Source of the DNA: Arenimonas sp. SCN 70-307
GTDB lineage: Bacteria > Pseudomonadota > Gammaproteobacteria > Xanthomonadales > Xanthomonadaceae
DNA: 64,000 nucleotides
Assembly (NCBI RefSeq): GCF_001724815.1
Contig: NZ_MEDO01000014.1
Span: forward strand, 1 to 64,000
Reading direction: 5' to 3'
The notes below the pieces were generated by a model. It did no database searches. It was not told where the DNA came from and saw only the letters and a list, made by a program, of their open reading frames with translations. Shown here piece after piece: positions 13,186-22,110 of the stretch. Every line of letters begins with the position of its first letter. Position 1 is the stretch's first letter. The translations under genes were made by a program, and so were the position numbers.

Positions 13186-13749
13186 ATGACCACTTCGTTG
13201 GCCCGACGCCCGGCAACCATGGCCCCGACCCCTCCTCCCGCCCCCGCCTGGGGCGCCGACCTGCAAGCCGCCCGCGCCGGCGACTGCGCGGCGCTCGAGC
13301 GCGTGCTGGCGCGCTCGCGCCAGGACCTGCGCCGCTACGCCGAGCACCACTGCGTGGTGAACGACGTCGAAGACGCGGTGCAGGAGTCGCTGTTCACCGC
13401 CTCGCGCCGGCTGGCCGACCTGCGCCAGCTCGAATCCTTCACGTCCTGGCTGTTCCGCATCGTCAAGCGCGAGTGCAACCGCATGAAGCGCGGCTGGCGA
13501 CGGCTGCTACAGGAACAGGTCACCGAGGACATCGCCGCGCCCTGCGCATTGCTCGGCAACGACCTGTCGCGCGACGTGGCGGCCGCGCTCGAGTCGCTGC
13601 CCGCGCACTACCGCGAGGTGGTGCTGCTGCGCGACATCGAGGGACTGACCATCAGCGAGCTGGCCGCGCACCTCGGCCTGACCCGCGAGGCCACCAAGGC
13701 CCGCCTGCACCGCGCGCGTGCGCTGGCCCGCGAATACCTGCACGATTAA
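13186..13749 (+). CDS. ECF-type RNA polymerase sigma factor
   Basis: A 187-residue sigma-70-family factor with only regions 2 and 4. Region 2 spans about 65-105 (VEDAVQESLFTASRRLADL, then SWLFRIVKRECNRMKRG). Region 4 spans about 125-180 (LPAHYREVVLLRDIEGLTISE, then a helix-turn-helix with REATKARLHRARA). An in-frame ATG at 13219 would remove a low-complexity N-terminus. No anti-sigma gene is adjacent. The next gene, hvfA, starts 50 bases later on the same strand, so this factor probably controls the hvf cluster. Confidence 0.9.
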   Translation: MTTSLARRPATMAPTPPPAPAWGADLQAARAGDCAALERVLARSRQDLRRYAEHHCVVNDVEDAVQESLFTASRRLADLRQLESFTSWLFRIVKRECNRMKRGWRRLLQEQVTEDIAAPCALLGNDLSRDVAAALESLPAHYREVVLLRDIEGLTISELAAHLGLTREATKARLHRARALAREYLHD

Positions 13750-13799
13750 CCACCGCGGGGCGACCCGCACCCACGCAACATCCCTGGAGGGAGCAAACC

Positions 13800-14177
13800 A
13801 TGTCCAAGAAAACCCTGAAACCCGTCGTCCTGGCCGCCGGCGCCGTCATGCTCGGCTCGATGGCCCTGGCCGGCACGAGCTTCGCCATGGACAGCCTGTC
13901 GCAGGGCTACCTGCTGGCGGCCGGCGACGCCAAGGCCGAGGAAGGCAAGTGTGGCGAAGGCAAGTGCGGCGAGCACAAGGATGGCGAAGGCAAGTGCGGC
14001 GAGGGCAAGTGCGGCGAGCATAAGGCCGGCGAGCACAAGGACGGCGAAGGCAAGTGCGGCGAGGGCAAGTGCGGCGAGCACAAGGCCGACGAGGCCAAGG
14101 CCGGCGGAGCCAAGGACGCCGAGGGCAAGTGCGGCGAAGGCAAGTGTGGCGAAGGCAAGTGCGGCGGCCAGGGCTGA
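13800..14177 (+). CDS. hvfA: HvfA-type precursor peptide with EGKCG repeats (RiPP metallophore/bufferin precursor)
   Basis: A 125-residue precursor with a Sec-type signal (about residues 1-29, ending TSFA). A short SQGYLLA segment typical of HvfA/BufA leaders comes next, followed by a lysine-, glutamate- and glycine-rich core with nine EGKCG motifs and no other cysteines. In studied relatives the MNIO enzyme encoded next door modifies such cysteines to oxazolone/thioamide groups that bind copper. The repeats come as [13 protein letters not shown] blocks, which suggests growth by internal duplication. GGAGGG at about 13787 is a good ribosome-binding site. The metal is not shown by the sequence. 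Confidence 0.88.
   Translation: MSKKTLKPVVLAAGAVMLGSMALAGTSFAMDSLSQGYLLAAGDAKAEEGKCGEGKCGEHKDGEGKCGEGKCGEHKAGEHKDGEGKCGEGKCGEHKADEAKAGGAKDAEGKCGEGKCGEGKCGGQG
13939..14172 (+). repeat. Internal near-identical repeats in hvfA
   Basis: Units of gaaggcaagtgcggcgag type, encoding EGKCGE, recur nine times, mostly in pairs followed by EHK and a short spacer. The strong DNA-level identity (aaggcaagtgcggcgagggc repeated) points to recent duplications. It makes copy-number change by slippage or recombination likely. Confidence 0.85.
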
Positions 14178-14181
14178 CGCG

Positions 14182-15042
14182 GTGAATCCGGCTGCGCGCC
14201 CGCTCCCATCGACGGCGGCCGGCCTCGGCCTGCGGCGGGCCCTCCTGGGCCCGCTGCGGGACGCGGCGCCGGGCGACTTCGATTTCCTCGAGTGCGCGCC
14301 GGACAACTGGATCGGCGTGGGCGGACGCTTCGGCGCCGCCCTGCGCGAGCTCAGTGCGCGGCATCCGCTGGTTTGCCACGGCCTGTCGCTGTCGCTCGGC
14401 GCCACCGATCCGCTCGACGATACCTACCTGGCGCGCCTGCGCCGATTCCTGGACGAACATCGCGTACCGCTGTTCAGCGAGCACCTGAGCTACTGCAGCG
14501 ACGGCGGCCAGCTCTACGACCTGCTGCCCATCCCCTTCACCGAGGAAGCGGTGCGGCATGTCTCGTCCCGCATCCGGCGGGTGCAGGACGCGCTGGGCCG
14601 GCGCATCGCGGTCGAGAACATCAGCTACTACGCCGCGCCGTACCAGGCGATGGCCGAGATCGACTTCGTCACGGCGGTGCTCGAAGAGGCCGACTGCGAC
14701 CTGCTGCTCGACGTCAACAACGTCTTCGTCAACGCGGTCAACCACCGCTACGACCCGCATGAATTCCTGCACCGCCTGCCCGGCGCGCGCATCGCCTATT
14801 TCCACATCGCCGGCCATTACGACGAAGCCGACGACCTGAAGGTGGACACCCACGGCGCGCCGGTGAAACCCGACGTGTTCGCCCTGCTCGACGCCGCCTG
14901 CGCACGCTTCGGCCCGCGGCCCACCCTGCTCGAACGCGACTTCAACATCCCGCCCTACGCCGAGCTCGTGGCCGAGCTGGGGCAAGTGCGCGAGGTGCTG
15001 GCGCGGCACGCGCCGGCGGCGAACCAGCATGCCCGCGCCTGA
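14182..15042 (+). CDS. hvfB: MNIO (DUF692) multinuclear iron oxygenase HvfB
   Basis: A 286-residue TIM-barrel enzyme of the DUF692/MNIO family, which uses two or three iron ions to modify peptide cysteines. Likely metal and active-site residues lie in [53 protein letters not shown] and the final LLERDFNIP. The start is the GTG at 14182, four bases after the hvfA stop. The open frame continues upstream only as a shadow of hvfA. It should act on the EGKCG repeats with HvfC as recognition partner. Confidence 0.9.
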   Translation: MNPAARPLPSTAAGLGLRRALLGPLRDAAPGDFDFLECAPDNWIGVGGRFGAALRELSARHPLVCHGLSLSLGATDPLDDTYLARLRRFLDEHRVPLFSEHLSYCSDGGQLYDLLPIPFTEEAVRHVSSRIRRVQDALGRRIAVENISYYAAPYQAMAEIDFVTAVLEEADCDLLLDVNNVFVNAVNHRYDPHEFLHRLPGARIAYFHIAGHYDEADDLKVDTHGAPVKPDVFALLDAACARFGPRPTLLERDFNIPPYAELVAELGQVREVLARHAPAANQHARA

Positions 15043-15796
15043 GCAACTCGCCGCGCAGCAGGCCCGCCTGGCCGCGCACGTGCGCGACCCGGACGGCGAA
15101 GCGCCGCCGCCGGGCATCGAGGAGCGCCGGCTGCAGGTTTACCGCGACCTGTTCTTCAACAGCGTGCGCGGCATCCTTTCCAGCAACTTCCCGGTGTTGC
15201 GCCAGATCCTCGGCGAGCCGGCCTGGCCGGAGCTGCTGCGCGCCTTCTACCGCGACCACCGCAGCGCGACGCCGCTGTTCCCGGAGCTGCCGCGCGAGTT
15301 CCTGCAGTACCTGCAGGCCCGCGCCGAGGCCGGTGCCGGCGATCCGCCGTGGTGGCTGGAACTGGCGCATTACGAATGGGTGGAACTGGCGCTGGACCTG
15401 AGCGAGGAGCGCGACGAGGACGTGCCGCACGACCCCGCCGGCGACCTGCTCGCCGGCGTGCCCGCGGCTTCGCCGCTGGCCTGGCCGCTTGCCTACGCCT
15501 GGCCCGTGCACCAGCTCGCGCCGGGGCGCGTGCCGGAAACGCCGCCGGCCGCGCCCACGCTGCTGCTGGTGCGGCGCGACGCGGGGTTCAACGTCCGCTT
15601 CCACGCGCTCAGTCCGCTGACTTTCCGGCTCCTGCAGCGGCTTTCAGAGGCGCCCGGCCTGAGCGGTCGCGAGCAGTTGCTCGCCCTGGCCGCCGAAGCC
15701 AACGCCCCCGACCCCGAGGCCTTCGTCGCCGACGGCCAACGCATGCTCGCCCAGCTTCGCCACGACGGCGTGCTGCTGGGCACCCTGACGGACTGA
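15029..15796 (+). CDS. hvfC: HvfC/BufC partner protein (DUF2063)
   Basis: A 255-residue cytoplasmic protein with an N-terminal DUF2063-type domain ([20 protein letters not shown], about residues 34-53, followed by FPVL and [14 protein letters not shown]) and a looser C-terminal region. Family members bind the precursor leader and deliver it to the MNIO enzyme. It overlaps hvfB by 14 bases, so the two are co-translated. Confidence 0.87.
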   Translation: MPAPEQLAAQQARLAAHVRDPDGEAPPPGIEERRLQVYRDLFFNSVRGILSSNFPVLRQILGEPAWPELLRAFYRDHRSATPLFPELPREFLQYLQARAEAGAGDPPWWLELAHYEWVELALDLSEERDEDVPHDPAGDLLAGVPAASPLAWPLAYAWPVHQLAPGRVPETPPAAPTLLLVRRDAGFNVRFHALSPLTFRLLQRLSEAPGLSGREQLLALAAEANAPDPEAFVADGQRMLAQLRHDGVLLGTLTD

Positions 15797-15806
15797 GGAA
15801 ACCACG

Positions 15807-16460
15807 ATGGACAAGTCACCCACCGGGCTCTGGCTCGGACTCACCGAACGCCTCGAAGGCAGCGGGCGCTGGCTGGCACCGCTGGGCCTGCGCCTGCTGC
15901 TGGCCTGGGAGTTCTGGGAAGCCGGCATGCAGAAGTTGCGCGGCGAGAACTGGTTCGCCGCCATCCAGGACAAGTTCCCGCCGCCGCTGGACGTGCTGCC
16001 GGTGGGATTGAGCTGGCAGCTGGCCACCTGGGCCGAGCTGGTCGGCGCGGTGGCGCTGCTGCTGGGCCTGGGCACGCGACTGTTCGCCTTCGTGCTGCTG
16101 GTGCTCACCGCGGTGGCCACGTTTTCGGTGCACTGGCCGGCCGACTGGGCCAGCCTGCAGGAGCTGTGGCGCGGCTACGCGATCAGCGACAAGGGCTTTG
16201 GCAACTTCAAGCTGCCGCTGTTGTTCGCGGCCATGCTGCTGCCGCTGGTCTTCCACGGCGCGGGACGACTGAGCCTGGATGCGCTGCTCGCCGCCGGCAA
16301 CGACGCGCTGCCCGAGCGGCCGCTGGCCGACCCCGTCGCCTGGGCCCTGGGCCTGGCCGTGCTGGGCCTGCCTGCGCTGCTGCTGGTGCCGGCCGTCGGC
16401 CTCGTGCTGCTGGCGCTGTCGGTGCTGCTGCTCGTCGCACGGAGACTGTTGGCCACCTGA
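15807..16460 (+). CDS. DoxX-family membrane protein of the hvf cluster
   Basis: A 217-residue inner-membrane protein. The first half carries DoxX motifs ([17 protein letters not shown] near residues 28-44; [18 protein letters not shown] near 77-94). There are four core helices and two extra hydrophobic helices at the C-terminus. DoxX proteins are regular members of hvf/buf operons (HvfX/BufD), but their role is not established. GAGGA precedes the ATG. Confidence 0.85.
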   Translation: MDKSPTGLWLGLTERLEGSGRWLAPLGLRLLLAWEFWEAGMQKLRGENWFAAIQDKFPPPLDVLPVGLSWQLATWAELVGAVALLLGLGTRLFAFVLLVLTAVATFSVHWPADWASLQELWRGYAISDKGFGNFKLPLLFAAMLLPLVFHGAGRLSLDALLAAGNDALPERPLADPVAWALGLAVLGLPALLLVPAVGLVLLALSVLLLVARRLLAT

Positions 16461-16480
16461 GGCCTGTTATCCTGCGCGGC

Positions 16481-17125
16481 ATGGAAAACACGCCCCTGCC
16501 GCGCATGGCCGAGCGCTTCCGCGGCTACCTGCCCGTGGTCGTGGATGTCGAGACCGGCGGCTTCGACTGCAGCCGCCACGCCCTGCTCGAGATCGCCGCG
16601 GTGCCGATCGAGCTCGACGGCGACGGTTTCTACGTGCCCGGCGAAACGGTCAGCAGCCACGTCGAGCCCTTCCCGGGCAGCGAGATCGACCCGCGCTCGC
16701 TCGAGGTCACCGGCATCCGGCTCGATACCGCCCTGCGCGGCGCCCTGCACGAGCGCGAGGCGCTGGACCACGTGTTCGCCAAGGTGCGGGCCGCGGTGAA
16801 GCGCAACGGCTGCCAGCGGGCCATCCTCGTGGGCCACAACGCCCACTTCGACCTCGGTTTCCTGAACGCTGCGGTGACGCGGACGGGACACAAACGCAAT
16901 CCTTTCCACCCTTTCAGCACCTTCGATACGGTTACGCTAGCGGGCATGGCCTATGGCCAGACCGTGCTCAGTCGCGCGGTGCAGGCGGCGGGATTGCCAT
17001 GGGATGGCGACCAGGCCCATTCGGCGGTGTACGACACCGAGCGCACGGCGCAGCTGTTCTGCGCAGTGCTCAACCGATGGCGCCAGTTCTGCGCACAGGA
17101 CCTCGCCACCAGCCACCAGGACTGA
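16481..17125 (+). CDS. rnt: Ribonuclease T
   Basis: A 214-residue DEDD-type 3'-5' exoribonuclease that trims the ends of tRNA and other stable RNAs. Exonuclease motifs are seen as [10 protein letters not shown] (ExoI, near residue 21), [10 protein letters not shown] (ExoII) and [14 protein letters not shown] (ExoIII, DEDDh type). The ATG at 16481 gives a normal-length protein. The frame upstream is a shadow of the DoxX gene. Confidence 0.94.
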   Translation: MENTPLPRMAERFRGYLPVVVDVETGGFDCSRHALLEIAAVPIELDGDGFYVPGETVSSHVEPFPGSEIDPRSLEVTGIRLDTALRGALHEREALDHVFAKVRAAVKRNGCQRAILVGHNAHFDLGFLNAAVTRTGHKRNPFHPFSTFDTVTLAGMAYGQTVLSRAVQAAGLPWDGDQAHSAVYDTERTAQLFCAVLNRWRQFCAQDLATSHQD

Positions 17126-17154
17126 ACACGCGCCCCAACCCACGGGAGAACGCG

Positions 17155-18108
17155 ATGATCCACGATTCGATCCTCGGCACCGTCGGCGACACGCCGATCG
17201 TCCGCATCAACCAGCTGGCGCCGCAGGGCGTCACGATGTACGCCAAGCTCGAGTACTTCAACCCGATGTCGTCGGTGAAGGACCGGCTGGCCACCGCCAT
17301 CATCCTCGACGCCGAGGCCTCGGGCGCGCTCAAGCCGGGGCAGATGGTGGTCGAGGCCACCTCGGGCAACACCGGCGTGGCGCTGGCGATGGTGTGCGCG
17401 GCGCGCGGCTATCCCTTCGTGGCCTTCATGACCGAGACCTTCTCGGTCGAGCGCCGCAAGCTGATGCGGGCGCTGGGCGCGAAGGTGATCCTGACGCCGG
17501 CGGCCGAACGCGGCAGCGGCATGGTCAAGCGCGCGCGCGAGTTCGCCGAGAAGCACGGCGCCTTCCTGGCGCGCCAGTTCGAGAACCCGGCCAACCCGGC
17601 CTGGCACCGCGCCACGACGGGCCCGGAGATCCTGCGCGACTTCGCGGGTAAGCGCCTGGACTGGTTCGTCACCGGCTATGGCACCGGCGGCACGATGACC
17701 GGTGCCGGCGAAGTGCTCAAGCTGGCCCGACCCGACCTGAAGATCGCCGCCACCGAGCCGGCGGGCGCGGCGCTGCTGTCGGGCAAGGAGTGGCAGCCGC
17801 ACAAGATCCAGGGCTGGACGCCGGACTTCATCCCCGAGGTGCTCAACCGCGACATCTTCGACCTGATCGTGCCGGTGGACGACGTGCTGGCCCGCGACAC
17901 GGCCCGGGCCCTGGCGCAGCGCGAGGGCATCTTCTGCGGCATCTCCGGCGGTGCCACCTTCGCGGCGGCGCTGGAGGTGGCCCGCGGCCTGGATCCGGGC
18001 AGCGTGGTGCTGGCCATGATCCCCGACACCGGCGAACGCTACCTGAGCACCTTCCTCTTCGAAGGCATCAACGAAGGCAGCGACGACGACTGGCTCGCCA
18101 GCCTCTAG
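17155..18108 (+). CDS. cysK: Cysteine synthase (O-acetylserine sulfhydrylase)
   Basis: A 317-residue PLP enzyme that makes cysteine from O-acetylserine and sulfide. The PLP lysine lies in NPMSSVKDRLA (near residue 42). The substrate loop TSGNTG is near 69, the phosphate-binding loop is GTGGTMTG, and the C-terminal PLP-ring site is near PDTGERYLS. A GGGAG ribosome-binding site precedes the ATG. Its stop overlaps the convergent small membrane gene by four bases. Confidence 0.93.
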   Translation: MIHDSILGTVGDTPIVRINQLAPQGVTMYAKLEYFNPMSSVKDRLATAIILDAEASGALKPGQMVVEATSGNTGVALAMVCAARGYPFVAFMTETFSVERRKLMRALGAKVILTPAAERGSGMVKRAREFAEKHGAFLARQFENPANPAWHRATTGPEILRDFAGKRLDWFVTGYGTGGTMTGAGEVLKLARPDLKIAATEPAGAALLSGKEWQPHKIQGWTPDFIPEVLNRDIFDLIVPVDDVLARDTARALAQREGIFCGISGGATFAAALEVARGLDPGSVVLAMIPDTGERYLSTFLFEGINEGSDDDWLASL

Positions 18109-18392
18109 GGGCTGGGGCGGCGCAGGCGCGCCGCGCGGGCCTTGAGGCCGCGCCAGAGGCCGTAGAGGCTGATGGCGATCCAGGCCAGCTGCATGATGGT
18201 GGTGGAAATGACGTCGCGGAAATCCGGTCCTGGCCCGAAGATCGAGACCAGGATGAAGACCGCGCCGAACAGGTTGGCCAGCTGGTAGCCCAGCGAATCA
18301 CCGCCCAGCCGGCCCGCCTGCAGCAGGAAGAACGAGCCGAGCACGAAGGCCACGCCGGCCAGGCCGACGAAGTCGTACCACTGCAGGCTCAT
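18105..18392 (-). CDS. Small CBU_0592-like inner-membrane protein
   Basis: A 95-residue protein with three predicted membrane helices (WYDFVGLAGVAFVLGSFFLL; YQLANLFGAVFILVSIF; STTIMQLAWIAISLYGLW) and a basic C-terminus. It resembles the small CBU_0592 family, whose function is unknown. The ATG at 18392 overlaps the rlmB stop (ATGA), so it is expressed as the second gene of an rlmB operon. Confidence 0.75.
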   Translation of the reverse strand: MSLQWYDFVGLAGVAFVLGSFFLLQAGRLGGDSLGYQLANLFGAVFILVSIFGPGPDFRDVISTTIMQLAWIAISLYGLWRGLKARAARLRRPSP

Positions 18393-19144
18393 GCCCCACC
18401 CCCGCGCTGGCGCACCACCTCGAAGAGGGCGATGCCGGTGGCCACCGATACGTTCAGGCTTTCCATCTCGCCCGGCATCGGGATGCGCACCAGGCCGTCG
18501 CAGGTCTCGCGCGTCAGCCGGCGCATGCCCTCGCCCTCGCCGCCCATCACCAGGGCCACGTTGCCCTTGAGGTCGGTGGCGTGGATGGTCGCGGGCGCCT
18601 CGCCGTCGAGGCCGTAGATCCACACGCCCAGCTCCTGCAGCCCGCGCAGCGCGCGTGCGAGGTTGGTCACGCTCACCACCGGGATGCGGTCGGCGGCGCC
18701 GGCCGAGGTCTTGCGCACGGTGGCGTTCACCGGCGCGGCCTTGTCCTTGGGGATCAGCACCGCGGTGACGCCGGCCGCCGCGGCCGTGCGCAGGCAGGCG
18801 CCGAGGTTGTGCGGGTCCTGCACGCCATCGAGCACCAGCACCAGCGCCTGGCCGTTGGCGGCCTCGACCAGCGCCGGCAGCTCCTTCTCGTCGGTGGCCT
18901 TGGCCGCCTCGTAACGCGCCACCGCGCCCTGGTGGCGCAGGCCGCCGGCGATGCCCTCGAGCGACTGCAGCGGCACGCGCCGCACCGGCACGTCGCGGCG
19001 GCGCGCGGTCTCCTCGATCTCGGTGATGCGCGGGTTCTTGCTGCCGGCCTCGAGCAGCACCTCGCGCACGTGCTCGAGGTCATGCTCCAGCGCCGAGGCC
19101 ACGGCATTGATGCCGGCGACCCAGTTGTCCTTGCGGTTTGCCAT
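18389..19144 (-). CDS. rlmB: 23S rRNA (guanosine-2'-O)-methyltransferase RlmB
   Basis: A 251-residue SpoU/TrmH-family enzyme that methylates G2251 of 23S rRNA. The N-terminal substrate-binding domain covers about 1-75. The knotted SPOUT domain follows, with motifs near DGVQDPHNLGACLRTA, NLARALRGL, ALVMGGEGEGMRRL and IPMPGEMESLNVSVA. It lies 21 bases downstream of rnr on the same strand, the usual rnr-rlmB pair. Confidence 0.95.
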   Translation of the reverse strand: MANRKDNWVAGINAVASALEHDLEHVREVLLEAGSKNPRITEIEETARRRDVPVRRVPLQSLEGIAGGLRHQGAVARYEAAKATDEKELPALVEAANGQALVLVLDGVQDPHNLGACLRTAAAAGVTAVLIPKDKAAPVNATVRKTSAGAADRIPVVSVTNLARALRGLQELGVWIYGLDGEAPATIHATDLKGNVALVMGGEGEGMRRLTRETCDGLVRIPMPGEMESLNVSVATGIALFEVVRQRGGGA

Positions 19145-19165
19145 CGTCGTTCCTCGTGCCCGGGC

Positions 19166-21664
19166 TCAGTCGGCCCAGGCCTTCTTCTTTTTCGCCACGC
19201 CGCCGCGCGAGCCCTCGGGCTCGACGAGCCGGAAGTCGATGCGGCGGTCCTCGACGCTGGCCTTGAGCACCAGCACCCGCACCGGATCGCCCAGCCGCCA
19301 GCGCAGGCCGGTGCGTTCGCCGGCCAGGCTGCGCCGCAGCGGATCGAAATGATAGTAGTCGTGCGGCAGCTGGGTCACGTGCACCAGGCCGTTGACCTTG
19401 GACCCGGCCAGTTCGACGAACAGGCCGAAGTTGGTGACGCCGCTGACCACGCCGTCGAACTCGTCGCCGACGTGTTTTTCCATCCAGGCGCTGCGGTAGC
19501 GCTCGTCCACCTCGCGCTCGACCTCGTCGGCCTTGCGCTCCTTCTCCGAGCAGTGCAGCGACAGCGCGGCCATTTCCTTGGCCGAATACACGAAGCCACT
19601 GTCCTGGACGTCGAGCGCATGCTTGATGGCCCGGTGCAGCAGCAGGTCCGGGTAGCGGCGGATGGGCGAAGTGAAGTGCGCGTAGGCCTCCAGTGCCAGG
19701 CCGAAGTGGCCCTGGTTGTCGGTCTGGTACACGGCCAGGCTCTGCGAGCGCAGCAGCACGGTCTCGAGCAGGGCGGCGTCGGGACGCTCGCGCACCTTCT
19801 TGAGCAGGCGGGTGAAATCGCGCGGCTCGACCCGGCCCCAGGCCGGCAGGCTCAGGCCGAACTCGGAGAGGTATTCGAGCAGGTCGGCGTACTTGGCTTC
19901 CGGCGGGCGCGGATGCACGCGGTAGGGCGCGGGCACGCGGGCGCCCGAGACGAACTTCGCCGCCTCGACATTGGCGGCGATCATGCACTCCTCGATCAGC
20001 TTGTGCGCGTCGTTGCGCTCGAGCATGCCGGCCTGCACCACCTCGCCGGTGTTGTCGAGCACGAAGCGCACCTCGGACGATTCGAACTCGATCGCACCGC
20101 GGCGGGTGCGGGCCTTGGCGAGCACCTTGTAGAGCTGGTGCAGGCGCTGCACCTGCGGCATCAGCGAGCCGACCTGGGCCAGGGCTTCCTGGCCGGCCTC
20201 GGTGTCGGCCTCGCCCACGGCCTTCCAGACCTGGGTGTAGGTCAGGCGCGCGTGCGAACGCATCACCGCCTCGTAGAACTTCGAGCGCGTGACGTCGCCC
20301 TCGAAGTCCACCTGCATGTCGCAGACGAAGCACAGGCGCTCGACCTTGGGCATCAGCGAGCAGATGCCGTTGGACAGGGTCTCGGGCAGCATCGGCACCA
20401 CGAAGCCCGGGAAGTACACCGAGGTGGCGCGCTTGGTCGCTTCGTCGTCGAGCGAGGTGCCCGGGCGCACGTAATGCGAGACGTCGGCGATGGCCACCAC
20501 CAGGCGGAAGCCCTCGGCGTTGGGCTCGCACCAGACGGCGTCGTCGAAGTCCTTGGCGTCCTCGCCGTCGATGGTCACCAGCGGCAGCTTGCGCAGGTCG
20601 ACGCGGCGGCGCAGCTCGGCGGCGGGCACGTCCAGCGGCACCTCGGCCGCCTCGGCCAGGGCCTCGCGCGGGAACTCGTGCGGCAGGTCGTGGCCGTGGA
20701 TGGCGGCCTGCACCACCAGCGAAGGCGTCAGTCGGTCACCCAGCACCAGCAGGACGCGGCCCACCGGCGGGCGGCCGCCCTGGGGCGGCTCGGTCACTTC
20801 CACCACCACCAGCTGGCCTTCGCGGGCGCCGTTGTGGTCGCCGGCCGGGATGAGGACTTCGGTGAGCACGCGGCGGTCGTCCGGCACCACCATGCCGATG
20901 CGGGCGCGCTCGCTGTAGCGGCCGGTCAGGCGCGTGAGGCGATGTTCGAGCACCTCGACGATGGCGCCCTCGCGGCGGCCGCGGCGGTCGACGCCGGTGA
21001 TCGAGGCGAGCACGCGGTCGCCGTGCAGGGCCTTGCGCAGCTCACCCGGCGGCAGGAACAGGTCCTCGCCGCCGTCGTCGCACTTGAGGAAGCCGAAGCC
21101 GTCGGGATTGGCGATGACGGTGCCGGCGACCAGGTCGAGCTTGCGCGCCACCGCATAGCCGCCGCGTCGGTTGAGCAGCAGCTGGCCGTCGCGGACCATC
21201 GCCGCCAGGCGGCGCGAGAGCGGCTCGAAGCGGTCGTCGGCGAGCAGGTCGAGCGCCTCGGCGATTTCTCGCAGCGACAGCGGACCGGGCGCATCGAGCA
21301 GCAGCTCGGTGATGGCCTCGCGGCTGGCGATGGGGTTTTCGTAGCGGGCGGCCTCGCGGGCGGCCATCGGATCGTGCCGGCCGGACGCGGCGGGCGGCGC
21401 GGCGCGGCTGCGCGGCGGACGCGCCGGGGCGGGTGCGGCCGGGGGCGCGGCGCGTCCCGGCTTGCCGCCGGGTTTGCCCGGCTTGCCGGGACGGGCGGCT
21501 TCGGCGCCGCGGGCGGGTTTCGAGGGCTTTCCGGGCTTGCCTGCCTTGGCGGGCTTGCCGGAAGGGGAGGATTTGCTGGTTCCGGTGCTGCGCAGGCTCT
21601 CGGGCATCCAGGGCGGGAGCTTGGCGCCCGTGCTCTTTTTCTTGCTCTTCGGGGGTTGTGTCAT
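19166..21664 (-). CDS. rnr: Ribonuclease R
   Basis: An 832-residue 3'-5' exoribonuclease that degrades structured RNA. In order: a long K/P/G-rich N-terminus (about 1-85), cold-shock-like RNA-binding domains, the RNB catalytic domain (IDGEDAKDFDDAVWC holds the metal-binding aspartates) and a C-terminal S1 domain (GDEFDGVVSGVTNFGLFVEL) ending in a short basic tail. The ATG at 21664 (MTQPPKSKKK) is preferred; the frame is open 26 codons further up without a good start. Confidence 0.95.
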   Translation of the reverse strand: MTQPPKSKKKSTGAKLPPWMPESLRSTGTSKSSPSGKPAKAGKPGKPSKPARGAEAARPGKPGKPGGKPGRAAPPAAPAPARPPRSRAAPPAASGRHDPMAAREAARYENPIASREAITELLLDAPGPLSLREIAEALDLLADDRFEPLSRRLAAMVRDGQLLLNRRGGYAVARKLDLVAGTVIANPDGFGFLKCDDGGEDLFLPPGELRKALHGDRVLASITGVDRRGRREGAIVEVLEHRLTRLTGRYSERARIGMVVPDDRRVLTEVLIPAGDHNGAREGQLVVVEVTEPPQGGRPPVGRVLLVLGDRLTPSLVVQAAIHGHDLPHEFPREALAEAAEVPLDVPAAELRRRVDLRKLPLVTIDGEDAKDFDDAVWCEPNAEGFRLVVAIADVSHYVRPGTSLDDEATKRATSVYFPGFVVPMLPETLSNGICSLMPKVERLCFVCDMQVDFEGDVTRSKFYEAVMRSHARLTYTQVWKAVGEADTEAGQEALAQVGSLMPQVQRLHQLYKVLAKARTRRGAIEFESSEVRFVLDNTGEVVQAGMLERNDAHKLIEECMIAANVEAAKFVSGARVPAPYRVHPRPPEAKYADLLEYLSEFGLSLPAWGRVEPRDFTRLLKKVRERPDAALLETVLLRSQSLAVYQTDNQGHFGLALEAYAHFTSPIRRYPDLLLHRAIKHALDVQDSGFVYSAKEMAALSLHCSEKERKADEVEREVDERYRSAWMEKHVGDEFDGVVSGVTNFGLFVELAGSKVNGLVHVTQLPHDYYHFDPLRRSLAGERTGLRWRLGDPVRVLVLKASVEDRRIDFRLVEPEGSRGGVAKKKKAWAD

Positions 21665-21792
21665 CCGGCCATGGTACACCCGGGCTGCTGCACCCCGGCC
21701 CACCGGCCCTCGGGCCGCGCCCGCCGGGCGTTGACAAAACAACGCCGCGGTCTTAGATTACGCGGCTCTTGTCGCCCTGCGCCAAGACACCT

Positions 21793-21877
<85 letters not shown>

Positions 21878-21885
21878 AGATACGA

Positions 21886-21912
21886 AAGCCCCGCTCCGGC
21901 GGGGCTTTTTCT
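21886..21912 (+). terminator. Terminator after tRNA-Leu
   Basis: The stem aagccccgc/gcggggctt has a tccg loop and is followed by a T-rich tract (tttttcttt). It is correctly placed to end the tRNA transcript. Confidence 0.9.
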
Positions 21913-22110
21913 TTGCCCGCCCGGCGGGCGAGAGCCCTTCACGCGGCCTTGACCGTCGCCTTCCCAGCATTCGCATCGCGACTGCGGGCCCCTCTGGCTG
22001 TGTGCAATGCACGGCGATGTCGGAGTCGAGATTCCGACCCATGGCCCGCGTTTCCCCTCCTGGCTCGAGCCATGGCGTCGGCGTAAACCCAATCCCGACC
22101 GGTGAACGTC

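Noticed and set aside
21913-22110. Possible yybP-ykoY manganese riboswitch before the TerC/Alx gene
   Set aside because: Expected from relatives, but the conserved core could not be recognised in these 200 bases.
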